Notes under the pieces: generated by a model
The model's database searches: none
What the model was told of the DNA's origin: nothing
Seen by the model: only the letters and a program-made list of their open reading frames with translations
Part shown: piece by piece, positions 34,235 to 42,964 of the stretch
Position numbering within the stretch: position 1 is the first letter of the stretch
Layout of the letters: the number at the start of each line of letters is the position of its first letter
NCBI RefSeq assembly: GCF_000763905.1
Contig: NZ_JRKN01000026.1
Coordinates: 1-49,203 of the forward strand
Direction of reading: 5' to 3'
DNA length: 49,203 bases
From: Paracoccus halophilus
GTDB taxonomy: Bacteria > Pseudomonadota > Alphaproteobacteria > Rhodobacterales > Rhodobacteraceae
Translations under genes and position numbers: made by a program

Positions 34235-36265
34235 ATGACCGATCACGATATTGCCGCGCCTCTGGCCGCGGCGCTGGCAGCCAAGGGCTATGCCAGCCTG
34301 ACCTCTGTGCAAGAGGCCGTTCTGAACCCCGGTGCGCATGGCCGCGATGTGCTGGTCTCGGCGCAGACCGGCTCGGGCAAGACGGTGGCCTTCGGGCTGG
34401 CCATGGCCGGCGATCTTCTGGATCAGGGCGATCTTCTGCCGCAATCGGGCCTGCCGCTGGCGCTGGCGATTGCGCCGACGCGCGAGCTGGCCTTGCAGGT
34501 GGCGCGCGAACTGGGCTGGCTTTACGCCCAGGCGGGCGCGCAGATCGCGACCTGCGTCGGCGGCATGGATTACCGCAACGAACGCCGCGCACTGGAGCGT
34601 GGCGCGCAGATTGTCGTCGGCACCCCCGGCCGGCTGCGCGACCATATCGAGCGCGGCTCGCTGGACCTGTCCGCGCTGCGCGCCTGCGTGCTGGACGAGG
34701 CTGACGAGATGCTGGATCTGGGCTTTCGCGAGGATCTGGAATTCATCCTGGGCGCCGCCCCCGAAACCCGCCGCACCCTGCTGTTTTCCGCCACCGTGCC
34801 CCCCGCGATCGAGGCGCTGGCCCAGGATTTCCAGCGCGACGCGCTGCGCATCAGCGCCATTGGCGAGGCGCGCCAGCATGGCGATATCGAATATCGCGCC
34901 ATGTCGGTCCTGCCCCGCGACCGCGAGCACGCGATCTTCAACACCCTGCGGTACTATGAGGCCGAGCGGGCGATCATCTTTTGCAAGACCCGCGCCAATG
35001 TGAACCATCTGCTGGCGCGGATGGGCAATCGCGGTTTCAAGGTCGTGGCCCTGTCGGGCGAGCTTAGCCAGCAGGAACGCAGCCATGCCCTGCAGGCGCT
35101 GCGCGACGGCCGGGCGCGGGTCTGCATCGCGACCGATGTCGCCGCGCGCGGCATTGATCTGCCGGGGCTGGAACTGGTGATCCATGCCGATCTGCCGACC
35201 AATCCCGACACGCTGCTGCACCGTTCCGGCCGGACCGGCCGGGCAGGGGCCAAGGGGACCTCGGTCCTGATCGTGCCGGCATCGGAATACAAGCGCGCGC
35301 AGCGGCTGTTGCAGCGCGCCAGGCTGGTCGCGGAATGGGGCAAGGCGCCCTCGGCCGAAGAGGTGCAGGCGCGCGACGACACCCGCTTGCTGGACCATCC
35401 GGCGCTGAACGAGGCGCCGGGGGATGAGGCCGGGCTGGCGGCCACGCTTCTGGAACGGTTTGGGGCGGAACATGTCGCCTCGGCCTTTGTGCGGCTGTGG
35501 CGCGAGGGCCGCCCCGCGCCCGAGGAACTGGCCGATACCGCGACCCACGCCGCCCCCGCCGCGCCGCGCGAGCGGGGCGAATTCGGGCCTTCGGTCTGGT
35601 TCCTGCTCTCGGTCGGGCATTCCGGCCGGGCCGAGGCGCGCTGGCTTCTGCCCAAGATCTGCGAGGCGGGCGGCATCACCCGCGACGAGATCGGCGCGAT
35701 CCGGGTCAGGACCGACCAGACATTCGTCCAGATCGCCGCCGCCGTGGCGCCGAATTTCGGCGAGAGCACCGAACTGGAAGCCGGCCTGACCATGCGCCGG
35801 ATGGAAACCGAGCCGGTTTTCGACGCCCCCGGCCGGCCGCAGGACGCAGGCGCGGCGCGCAAACCGCCGCGCGGACAGGCGCCGCGGCACCGGCCCGCCG
35901 CCGTGGAACCGGCACCCGATCCGGCGCCGGTCAGGGCCCGGGCGAAACCCGCTGCCAGCCCCCGGCCTTTCGAGTCCCGGCCTGTCGAGTCTCGGGCCGA
36001 GCCTGCCGAACCCGCGCGCAAGGCCCGCTGGAGCACCTCGAAAAAACAGGCGCATAAGGACAAGGCGGGCGGCAAACCCGCGCCGCGTGCCGCCGGGTTC
36101 AAGTCGCATGGCGGCCCGGCGCGTCCGGGCAAGGCCGAGACGGCGGCCGATGGCCGTCCGTCCCGCGCCAAGGGCTTCAAATCGCATAAATCCGCCGGCA
36201 AGCCCGCGCGTGGCGGCGAGGCGAAACCCCTGCGCAAGACCGGCCCCCGGGGCGGCAAGGGCTGA
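34235..36265 (+). CDS. DEAD-box RNA helicase with DbpA-type RNA-binding domain
   Basis: The 676-residue protein has all DEAD-box motifs: AQTGSGKT (43-50), PTRELALQV, GTPGRL, DEAD (in VLDEADEML), FSATVP, ARGIDLP and HRSGRTGRAG. Residues about 445-515 (GPSVWFLLSVGHSGRAEARWLLPKI onward) match the DbpA C-terminal RNA-recognition domain that targets 23S rRNA. So it likely acts in large-subunit assembly. The final 150 residues are a basic, Pro/Ala/Arg/Lys-rich disordered tail with two GFKSH repeats. An ATG ten codons earlier is an alternative start. It ends 24 bases from the convergent LysR gene. Confidence 0.9.
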   Translation: MTDHDIAAPLAAALAAKGYASLTSVQEAVLNPGAHGRDVLVSAQTGSGKTVAFGLAMAGDLLDQGDLLPQSGLPLALAIAPTRELALQVARELGWLYAQAGAQIATCVGGMDYRNERRALERGAQIVVGTPGRLRDHIERGSLDLSALRACVLDEADEMLDLGFREDLEFILGAAPETRRTLLFSATVPPAIEALAQDFQRDALRISAIGEARQHGDIEYRAMSVLPRDREHAIFNTLRYYEAERAIIFCKTRANVNHLLARMGNRGFKVVALSGELSQQERSHALQALRDGRARVCIATDVAARGIDLPGLELVIHADLPTNPDTLLHRSGRTGRAGAKGTSVLIVPASEYKRAQRLLQRARLVAEWGKAPSAEEVQARDDTRLLDHPALNEAPGDEAGLAATLLERFGAEHVASAFVRLWREGRPAPEELADTATHAAPAAPRERGEFGPSVWFLLSVGHSGRAEARWLLPKICEAGGITRDEIGAIRVRTDQTFVQIAAAVAPNFGESTELEAGLTMRRMETEPVFDAPGRPQDAGAARKPPRGQAPRHRPAAVEPAPDPAPVRARAKPAASPRPFESRPVESRAEPAEPARKARWSTSKKQAHKDKAGGKPAPRAAGFKSHGGPARPGKAETAADGRPSRAKGFKSHKSAGKPARGGEAKPLRKTGPRGGKG

Positions 36266-36289
36266 CGGCGCCCCTCCCGGTGCCCGACC

Positions 36290-37228
36290 TCAGCCCGGCG
36301 CGGCGCGGCGCGACATGGCGGCCAGCCTGTCGCGCAGCCGCTGCGCCAGCGGCGACAGTGGCCGGCGCTTGAGGTCCAGCAGGTAATAGGGCGAGACGCG
36401 GATATCCTGGCGCACCGGCAGGATCGCGAAGCCGGCGCTGACCGGCGGGCGGACCAGCAATTCGGCCATTTCCTCGGACATCGGCGTGATCGCGTCGCTT
36501 TGCGCCAGATAGGCGATGGTCAGCAGGAGCGAGGGGCTTGAGACGATATTGCGCGGCTCGGTCAGGCCGACATCGGCGAATGCCGCCAGCGCCGCCTGAC
36601 GGATCGGCGCGCCGCGCTGCTGCATGATCCATTCATGCCCGATCAGCTCGGGCAGGGCGACCCGGTCGCGGCGGCTCAGCGGGTGATCGGCCCGGGCCAG
36701 AAAACAGACCTTTTCGTCGCGCATCGGCAGGATGTTGAAATCCTGGCCGTCGAATTCGGGCAAAAGCCGCGCCAGCACGAAATCCATCTCTCCGGCCGCC
36801 AGATGGCCCAGCAGGTCGCGCGAGGGCATGACATCGACCGTGATATCGGCCTCGGGCGCGGTCTGCTTGACCTCGCGGATGGCCGAGACCAGATAGCTGA
36901 CCGCCGGTCCGGTCACCGCGCCGACCCGGATCGCGCCGCCCTCGCCACTGCGCAAGGCGGTGACATCGGCGGCCATGCTGAGCATCTCGCGCAGGATCAC
37001 CCGGGCGCGGCGCAGCACCGCCTGGCCGATCTCGGTCGGGACCATCCCCTTGGGCTGGCGGATGAACAGTTGCGCGCCGACCCGGCTTTCCGCCTCGGCC
37101 AGCATGCGCGAGGCGGCGGGCTGGGTCATGCCGACCGTCTCGGCCGCCAGTTGCAGCTGGCCATGTTCGGCGATCTGCTGGATCAGGCGCAATTGCGCGG
37201 GTTTCAGCATCAGGCGGGCGGGCGGCAT
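36290..37228 (-). CDS. LysR-family regulator (GbpR-like), likely for sugar-acid genes
   Basis: The 312-residue protein has an N-terminal LysR helix-turn-helix (about 8-65: LRLIQQIAEHGQLQLAAETVGMTQPAASRMLAEAE, wing LFIRQPKGMVPTE) and a C-terminal periplasmic-binding-protein-like ligand domain. The sequence recalls regulators of galactose/arabinose uptake and oxidation. It is divergent from the dehydratase gene, the usual layout for a LysR target, and the gap holds an inverted repeat. The ATG at 37228 fits the family N-terminus better than the one 12 codons upstream. Confidence 0.9.
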   Translation of the reverse strand: MPPARLMLKPAQLRLIQQIAEHGQLQLAAETVGMTQPAASRMLAEAESRVGAQLFIRQPKGMVPTEIGQAVLRRARVILREMLSMAADVTALRSGEGGAIRVGAVTGPAVSYLVSAIREVKQTAPEADITVDVMPSRDLLGHLAAGEMDFVLARLLPEFDGQDFNILPMRDEKVCFLARADHPLSRRDRVALPELIGHEWIMQQRGAPIRQAALAAFADVGLTEPRNIVSSPSLLLTIAYLAQSDAITPMSEEMAELLVRPPVSAGFAILPVRQDIRVSPYYLLDLKRRPLSPLAQRLRDRLAAMSRRAAPG

Positions 37229-37248
37229 GGATATATCGTTTCCGGTAT

Positions 37249-37289
37249 GCAAAACGTGGAACAAGTAATTTTACCAGCATGTCGTTTTG
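37249..37289. promoter_or_regulatory. Inverted repeat in the LysR/dehydratase divergent promoter
   Basis: CAAAACG (37250-37256) and CGTTTTG (37283-37289) form a 7-base inverted repeat 26 bases apart, in the AT-rich part of the 145-base divergent gap. Its position between the two genes suits a LysR operator. No binding is proven. Confidence 0.4.
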
Positions 37290-37373
37290 TTGCTAGACCA
37301 AATCAGGCCCGTTGCCCGCCCCCCGGCGTGGCGCGCCAGGGTCAGGCATCGCCGGTTGTGCAGAGGTCCCGCC

Positions 37374-39122
37374 ATGAGCAAGACATTCACCCCCGCACCC
37401 TGGCCGCGCAAGCTGCGGTCCCAGCACTGGTATGGCGGCGATTCCCGCGACACGATCTATCATCGCGGCTGGCTGAAAAATCAGGGCTATCCGCATGATC
37501 TGTTCGATGGCCGCCCGGTCATCGGCATCATGAACACCTGGTCCGACCTGACCCCCTGCAACGGCCATCTGAACGAACTGGCCGAAAAGGTGAAGGCCGG
37601 GATTTGGGAAGCCGGCGGCTTTCCGGTCGAGGTGCCGGTGTTTTCCGCCAGCGAGAACACCTTTCGCCCGACCGCGATGATGTATCGCAACCTCGCCGCC
37701 ATGGCGGTCGAAGAGGCGATGCGCGGCCAGCCCATCGACGGGGCCGTGCTGATGGTCGGCTGCGACAAGACCACGCCCAGCCTGCTGATGGCCGCGGCCT
37801 CGACCGATATTCCGTCCATCGTGGTGACCGGCGGGCCGATGCTGAACGGCTGGTTTCGCGGTGAGCGGATCGGCTCGGGCACGCATCTGTGGAAGTTCAG
37901 CGAGGCGGTGAAGGCCGGCGAGATGACGCAGGACGATTTCCTTGAGGCCGAGCAGGCGATGAGCCGCTCGACCGGGACCTGCAACACCATGGGCACGGCC
38001 AGCACCATGGCCTCCATGGCCGAGGCGCTTGGCATGGCGCTGTCGGGCAATGCCGCGATCCCGGCGGTGGACAGCCGCCGCCGCGTCATGGCGCAGATGA
38101 CCGGCCGGCGCATCGTGCAGATGGTCAAGGACGATCTGAAGCCCAGCGACGTGATGACCCGCGCCGCTTTCGAGAATGCGATCCGCACCAATGGCGCCAT
38201 CGGCGGCTCGACGAATGCCGTCATTCACCTGCTGGCGCTGGCCGGCCGCGTCGGCGTCGATCTGACGCTGGAGGACTGGGACCGGCTGGGCCGCGACGTG
38301 CCGACCATCGTGAACCTGATGCCCTCGGGCAAATATCTGATGGAAGAGTTCTTTTATGCCGGCGGCCTGCCCGTGGTGCTGAAACGGCTGGGCGAGGCGG
38401 GGCTTTTGAACAGGGACGCGCTGACCGTCTCCGGTCAGACCATGTGGGACGAGGTCAAGGACGCGCGGAACTGGAACGAGGAGGTGATCCTGCCCGCCGA
38501 CAAGCCGCTGACCGAGCATGGCGGCATCGCGGTGCTGCGCGGGAACCTTGCGCCCGATGGGGCGGTGCTGAAACCCTCGGCCGCCAGTCCGCATCTGATG
38601 ACCCATCGCGGCCCGGCCGTCGTCTTCGAGGATATCGACGATTACAAGGCGCGGATCAACGACGACGCGCTGGAGATCGACGAAAACAGCGTCATGGTGC
38701 TGAAGATGTGCGGCCCGCGCGGCTATCCGGGCATGGCCGAGGTCGGCAATATGGGCCTGCCGCCCAAGGTGCTGAAAAAGGGCATCACCGATATGGTGCG
38801 CATCTCGGATGCGCGCATGTCCGGCACGGCTTACGGCACCGTCATCCTGCATACCTCGCCCGAGGCGGCGCGGGGCGGGCCGCTGGCCATCGTGCGCAGC
38901 GGCGACATGATCGAGCTGGACGTGCCGAACCGCCGGCTGCATCTGGACCTGAGCGACGAGGAAATCGCCCGCCGTCTGGCCGAATGGGAAAATCCTGTGC
39001 CGATACCCGTTGGCGGCTATGCGCAACTGTTTCATGAGCATGTCGAGGGCGCCGATACCGGCGCGGATTTCGATTTCCTGAAAGGCTGCCGCGGCCGCGA
39101 AGTCGGAAAGCACAGCCATTGA
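37374..39122 (+). CDS. IlvD/Edd-family sugar-acid dehydratase (L-arabinonate dehydratase type)
   Basis: The 582-residue Fe-S dehydratase has the family's cluster cysteines in NTWSDLTPCNGH, MVGCDKTTPS and STGTCNTMGTASTM, and the late substrate motif KMCGPRGYPGM and DARMSGTAYGTVILH. The start, SQHWYGGDSRDTIYHRGWLKNQG, is typical of sugar-acid dehydratases (L-arabonate, D-galactonate), not of branched-chain IlvD. It removes water from an aldonate to give the 2-keto-3-deoxy acid. It overlaps the next gene, a sugar dehydrogenase, by 4 bases. The ATG at 37374 follows AGAGG. Confidence 0.92.
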   Translation: MSKTFTPAPWPRKLRSQHWYGGDSRDTIYHRGWLKNQGYPHDLFDGRPVIGIMNTWSDLTPCNGHLNELAEKVKAGIWEAGGFPVEVPVFSASENTFRPTAMMYRNLAAMAVEEAMRGQPIDGAVLMVGCDKTTPSLLMAAASTDIPSIVVTGGPMLNGWFRGERIGSGTHLWKFSEAVKAGEMTQDDFLEAEQAMSRSTGTCNTMGTASTMASMAEALGMALSGNAAIPAVDSRRRVMAQMTGRRIVQMVKDDLKPSDVMTRAAFENAIRTNGAIGGSTNAVIHLLALAGRVGVDLTLEDWDRLGRDVPTIVNLMPSGKYLMEEFFYAGGLPVVLKRLGEAGLLNRDALTVSGQTMWDEVKDARNWNEEVILPADKPLTEHGGIAVLRGNLAPDGAVLKPSAASPHLMTHRGPAVVFEDIDDYKARINDDALEIDENSVMVLKMCGPRGYPGMAEVGNMGLPPKVLKKGITDMVRISDARMSGTAYGTVILHTSPEAARGGPLAIVRSGDMIELDVPNRRLHLDLSDEEIARRLAEWENPVPIPVGGYAQLFHEHVEGADTGADFDFLKGCRGREVGKHSH

Positions 39123-40033
39123 CCCGGATCGCGCTTGTCGGAATCGGAAAGATCGCGCTGGATCAGCATGTTCCGGCGATTTCCGCATCCCCGGATTGGG
39201 AGCTGGCGGCGACGGTTTCGCGCCAAGGCCGCGTCGATGGGGTCGAGGGTTTCACCCGGATCGAGGATATGCTGGAGGCGCGGCCCGATATCGGCGTGGT
39301 TTCGCTCTGCCTGCCGCCGGTGCCGCGCTTTGACGTGGCGCAGGCGGCGCTGCGGGCCGGGCGCCATGTGATGCTGGAAAAACCGCCCGGCGCCACCCTG
39401 GCCGAGGTGCATGCGCTGCGCGACCTGGCCCGCGCGCAGGGCGTGACGCTGTTCGCCACCTGGCATTCGCGCGAGGCCCATGCCGTGGCCGCCGCCCGTC
39501 GCTGGCTGGGCGACCGCCGCATCGAAAGCGGCCGCATCACCTGGCGCGAGGATGTGCGCAAATGGCATCCGGGGCAGGAGTGGATCTTTGCGGCGGGGGG
39601 CATGGGGGTGTTCGATCCCGGCATCAACGCGCTGTCGATCCTGACCCATATCCTGCCCGAGCCGGTGCATCTGACCGGGGCCGAGCTGGATTTTCCCGCC
39701 AATCGCGACGCCCCGATCGCGGCGCGGCTGGAAATGACGCAAGGCATCACGGCCGATTTCGATTTCCGCCAGGAGGGGCCGCAGACCTGGGACATGGAGT
39801 TCCGCACGGATCGCGGCCACCTGGCCCTGCGCATGGGCGGCAACCTGCTGGAGATCGACGGCCAGCCGGCGGGCGGCGCGGACACGATCATGGGCGAATA
39901 TCCCGCGCTTTATGCGCAGATGGCGCGCCTCTTGGGCGAAAACGCCTCGGATGTGGACCTGTCGCCGATGGTGCTGGTCGCGGATGCCTTTACCCTGGGC
40001 CGCCGGGTCACCGTCGAACCCTTCGCGTTCTGA
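39119..40033 (+). CDS. Gfo/Idh/MocA-family sugar 1-dehydrogenase (D-galactose/L-arabinose type)
   Basis: The 304-residue product starts at TTG, overlapping the dehydratase stop (TTGA). It has an N-terminal Rossmann motif (ALVGIGKIALDQHVPAI), the EKP motif (VMLEKPPGATLAEVHAL, about 88-105) and a C-terminal domain with WHPGQEWIFAAGGMGVFDPGINALSIL, as in bacterial galactose/arabinose 1-dehydrogenases. It oxidises the sugar to its lactone; with the dehydratase it forms part of the oxidative, non-phosphorylating pathway. The lactonase, later enzymes and a sugar transporter are not in the window. Confidence 0.9.
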   Translation: MTRIALVGIGKIALDQHVPAISASPDWELAATVSRQGRVDGVEGFTRIEDMLEARPDIGVVSLCLPPVPRFDVAQAALRAGRHVMLEKPPGATLAEVHALRDLARAQGVTLFATWHSREAHAVAAARRWLGDRRIESGRITWREDVRKWHPGQEWIFAAGGMGVFDPGINALSILTHILPEPVHLTGAELDFPANRDAPIAARLEMTQGITADFDFRQEGPQTWDMEFRTDRGHLALRMGGNLLEIDGQPAGGADTIMGEYPALYAQMARLLGENASDVDLSPMVLVADAFTLGRRVTVEPFAF

Positions 40034-40037
40034 GCCG

Positions 40038-40976
40038 TCATTGCGTCTCGAACGCGGCGCGGATCTCTTCGGCCGGCCGGCCATTCGCCAGCATCGCGGC
40101 CAGCAGGATGCGGGCCTGACCGGGGCGCAGCAGCCGCGCATGAATGGCGCCGGCCAGCCGCATGTCATGCCCGCCACCGCCGCCGCCATAGACAGGCGCC
40201 AGAAGGCCCCGGGGGACGCGGCTCGAGGTGACAACCGGCACGGCCTGCGCGGTCGCGCGAGCGATGCCGGCGACGATCTCGGGCGAGGCATTGCCCGAGC
40301 CTAGCGCGGCCAGCACGATCCCCTGCGCCCCGGCGGCAAGGCTCGCATCCAGATGCAGCGCATCGCCGCCGGGATGGACCGCGACGATATCGACGCGGAT
40401 GCCGGCGACCGGGGCGGGCAGGGGGCTCAGGCGGGGCATCGCCTCATCCACCGCCAGCGCAAAGGCCTCGGCGCAATCCGAGGCGGATTTATATAGCCCC
40501 CGGATCGGCAGCACCCGCCCGCCGAAAGCCAGCGCGACGCCCGGCCGCGCCGCATCGGCGGCCAGATTCAGGGCATCGGCAAGGTTGCCCGCCCCGTCCG
40601 ATCGCGGGTGGTCCGAGGCGAATTGCGCGCCGGTAAAGATCACCGGCTTTTCGGGCGCATGCTGCAACAGGGTCAGAAAGGCGGTCTCCTCCATCGCGTC
40701 GGTGCCGTGCAGCACGACGATCCCGGCAATCTCGGGATCGGCCAGTTCGGCGCCCACCGCATCGCTGATCGCCTGCATGTCGGCCAGCGTCAGGCACGAG
40801 GAATCCTTGGCCAGCAATTCCCTTGGCCGCAGCCTTGCCGGGATCGGCGGCAGGATCGCCAGCAGATCCCGCGCCGTCAGACCGGGCCGGGCGGCGCCAT
40901 GGCTGTCCTTGCGGCTGGCGATGGTGCCGCCGGTGGCCAGCACGGCCAGCAGCGGCGTCTTGTCGGTTCCCGTCAT
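40038..40976 (-). CDS. L-asparaginase (type I/II fold)
   Basis: The 312-residue amidohydrolase has both catalytic threonine motifs: VLATGGTIAS near residue 13 and VVLHGTDAMEETAF near 90, with the following Lys region HPRSDGAGNL. No signal peptide is seen, so it is cytoplasmic. It hydrolyses asparagine to aspartate and ammonia, or a related substrate. It is convergent with the sugar dehydrogenase gene (4-base gap) and unrelated to it in function. Confidence 0.92.
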   Translation of the reverse strand: MTGTDKTPLLAVLATGGTIASRKDSHGAARPGLTARDLLAILPPIPARLRPRELLAKDSSCLTLADMQAISDAVGAELADPEIAGIVVLHGTDAMEETAFLTLLQHAPEKPVIFTGAQFASDHPRSDGAGNLADALNLAADAARPGVALAFGGRVLPIRGLYKSASDCAEAFALAVDEAMPRLSPLPAPVAGIRVDIVAVHPGGDALHLDASLAAGAQGIVLAALGSGNASPEIVAGIARATAQAVPVVTSSRVPRGLLAPVYGGGGGGHDMRLAGAIHARLLRPGQARILLAAMLANGRPAEEIRAAFETQ

Positions 40977-41050
40977 CTCATGCCCCCGGCGTCGGAACTG
41001 GTTGCGCGCAGGCTAGCATCCGCGCCGCCGCGGATGCCAGAGCCGCGCCG

Positions 41051-42328
41051 TCAGCCGCAGGGGTTGGGCGGCAAGAGCAGCCCGTAGCCGAACACTTCGT
41101 CATGCCCCGCCTGCCCCAGATCGCGGGCCGAGAAGCGCAGCCGCTCGCGGATCTGGAACGGCGTCATCTGCGGGTTTTCCTGCAACAGCAGCGCGATGGC
41201 CGCCGTGACGAAGGGCGCCGCATACGAGGTTCCGGTGCGGGTGCGCGCGCCGCGGACCGAGGCGGCGGTCCAGACCTCGACCCCCGGCGCGGCAATGTCG
41301 ATATGCTCGCCGCGATTGGCGCGGCGATAGATCTGGCCGCGCCGGTCCACGGCGGTCACCGCGATGACCGAGGGCAGGGCGGCCGGATAGGCGGGCTTGG
41401 CCGCCGGGCCGCCGTTGCCGGCCGCCGCGACCATGACGATGCCCATCTCGTCCAGCCGCTTGACCTGCCGCGCCAGCGCCAGGTTGAAGGGTCCGGCCAG
41501 CGACAGGTTGATGATCGCCACATCCTGCGCGGCAAGGTAATCCAGCGCCTCGACCAGCGCATAGGCATCGGCGCGCTCGTCATTGCCGGCCTTGTAAAAG
41601 GCGTCGACCGCGATCAGCTCGGCCTGCGGCACCAGCCCCGGCGTGCGGCTGTCGGCCGCCCCGACCAGCAGCGCCGCGACCGAGGTGCCATGCAGCAGGT
41701 CCGAGGGCTGATCGCCCTGATCGCGGTCAAGCCGGTAAAGCCGCAGCCGCGCCGGGGCCAGCGCGTCATGGCCCTCGTTCAGGCCGGTATCGACCATGCC
41801 GATGCGGGGCGGCGTGCCGCAGCCGGCGGTATTGACCGGCCAGTCGATCATGTTGCGGATCGGGCAGACCCCGCCCACGCATTCCTCGCCATTGCCCGGC
41901 CGGTAATAATGGTTGAGATCCGCCGTCGCGACCGATTCCAGCCCCCGCACCATGTCGCGCGCCTCAACCAGCGGCATGGCGGCGGGTTTGCGCAGCCGTG
42001 ACAGGGTTTCCCCGGACGAAAGCGGGCTGCGGCGCAATTCGCGAAAGCCGGCCGCCTGCAGCGCTTGCAGATCCGCCTCGGACAGGCCGCGCGCGATCAC
42101 CTCGTCGGGCGCGAAGGGCGGCGGCGGCACGACCGCCTGCGGGCGCCGGACCGGCACCGGCCGCCGCCGCCTGGGCCCGTCGTCATCGTCATCATCATCG
42201 TCGCCGCCGTCATCGTCGTCGTCATCCGCCCAGGCCGCCGTGACCGGCGAGAAACCGCCGAGATCGGGGGGCAGATCGGCCAGAAACATGGCGATCAGGG
42301 CCAGCGCGGCCAGCAGGATGCGGGTCAT
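41051..42328 (-). CDS. Exported S8 (subtilisin-like) serine protease with Asp-rich N-terminus
   Basis: The 425-residue product has a signal peptide (MTRILLAALALIAMFLADL, possible cut near TAAWA). An Asp-tract (about 36-50, two runs of D) followed by RRRRPVPVRRP forms a linker. The subtilase domain has Asp180 (GMVDTG), His213 (LLHGTSVA), oxyanion Asn305 (AAGNGG) and Ser368 (GTSYAAP). The start has GGAGAAGG. A GGAAT-N16-CGTAA promoter lies 31 bases upstream, identical in its ten fixed bases to that of the RTX gene. It is divergent from the ECF sigma gene, so it is probably an effector of that stress regulon. Confidence 0.92.
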   Translation of the reverse strand: MTRILLAALALIAMFLADLPPDLGGFSPVTAAWADDDDDDGGDDDDDDDDGPRRRRPVPVRRPQAVVPPPPFAPDEVIARGLSEADLQALQAAGFRELRRSPLSSGETLSRLRKPAAMPLVEARDMVRGLESVATADLNHYYRPGNGEECVGGVCPIRNMIDWPVNTAGCGTPPRIGMVDTGLNEGHDALAPARLRLYRLDRDQGDQPSDLLHGTSVAALLVGAADSRTPGLVPQAELIAVDAFYKAGNDERADAYALVEALDYLAAQDVAIINLSLAGPFNLALARQVKRLDEMGIVMVAAAGNGGPAAKPAYPAALPSVIAVTAVDRRGQIYRRANRGEHIDIAAPGVEVWTAASVRGARTRTGTSYAAPFVTAAIALLLQENPQMTPFQIRERLRFSARDLGQAGHDEVFGYGLLLPPNPCG

Positions 42329-42359
42329 TGCCTTCTCCGTCGGGCGGGTTTCTGGACAT

Positions 42360-42385
42360 TTACGATTTGCCCTACATATTATTCC
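42360..42385 (-). promoter_or_regulatory. ECF-type promoter of the S8 protease gene
   Basis: On the minus strand GGAAT (42385-42381) and CGTAA (42364-42360) are separated by 16 bases. This is the classic ECF -35/-10 pattern (GGAAC-N16/17-CGT) and matches the RTX-gene promoter at 43714-43739 in all ten fixed positions and in spacing. Confidence 0.65.
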
Positions 42386-42421
42386 ACCGGAAGGGAATTT
42401 TTTCGCAATTACGGTGTTATC

Positions 42422-42913
42422 ATGGATGCGGCATTCGGCGAAAACCTGATCGCATTGCTGCCCAATCTGCGCCGTTTTGCGCTGTCGCTGTCGCGCAAGG
42501 GGGACGTGGCCGATGATCTCGTGCAGATCACCGTCGAGCGCGCGATCGCCAAGCAGGCGAGCTTCGATCCCAAGGCGCGGCTGGAGCCCTGGCTGTTTCG
42601 CATCATGCGCAATGCCTGGATCGACATGACGCGCCGCAACCGCAGCGCCGGCACCCGCGTCGATCTGTTCGAGATGCCCGATATCGTCGCCACCGACCCC
42701 GGCCCGGCGATCGAGGCGCGGCTGATGCTGCAATCGGTCGAGGCCGCGATGGCCGGGATCCCGCAGGAACAGCGCGAGGTGCTGCATCTCGTCTGTGTCG
42801 AGGAAATGTCCTATGCCGAAACGGCGGATATCCTGGGCATCCCCAAGGGCACGGTGATGAGCAGGCTTTCGCGGGCCCGGCTGGCGCTGGCCGAAAAACT
42901 GGGAATAAAATGA
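42422..42913 (+). CDS. ECF-type RNA polymerase sigma factor
   Basis: The 163-residue sigma-70-family protein has region 2 (about 5-70: LPNLRRFALSLSRKGDVADDLVQITVERAIAK, then EPWLFRIMRNAWIDMTRRNRS) and region 4 (about 105-160: MAGIPQEQREVLHLVCVEEMSYAETADILGIPKGTVMSRLSRARLAL). It lacks regions 1 and 3, as ECF sigmas do. It redirects RNA polymerase to GGAAT/CGTAA-type promoters, by inference those of its neighbours. It is followed by the anti-sigma gene after 51 bases. No exact copy of the neighbours' promoter was found in front of it. Confidence 0.92.
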   Translation: MDAAFGENLIALLPNLRRFALSLSRKGDVADDLVQITVERAIAKQASFDPKARLEPWLFRIMRNAWIDMTRRNRSAGTRVDLFEMPDIVATDPGPAIEARLMLQSVEAAMAGIPQEQREVLHLVCVEEMSYAETADILGIPKGTVMSRLSRARLALAEKLGIK

Positions 42914-42964
42914 GACCCCGCGCGTATATCCCTGACGGTGCGGAAACCGGACGGAAAAACCCTA

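Noticed and set aside
42185..42230. ATC/GTC trinucleotide run as a separate microsatellite element
   Set aside because: It is the coding sequence of the protease's Asp tract, so it is reported there.
42389..42416. GGAAG/GGAAT with CGGTG before the sigma gene as an autoregulatory ECF promoter
   Set aside because: Spacing (13 or 18 bases) and the -10 bases differ from the two matching promoters, so the evidence is too weak.
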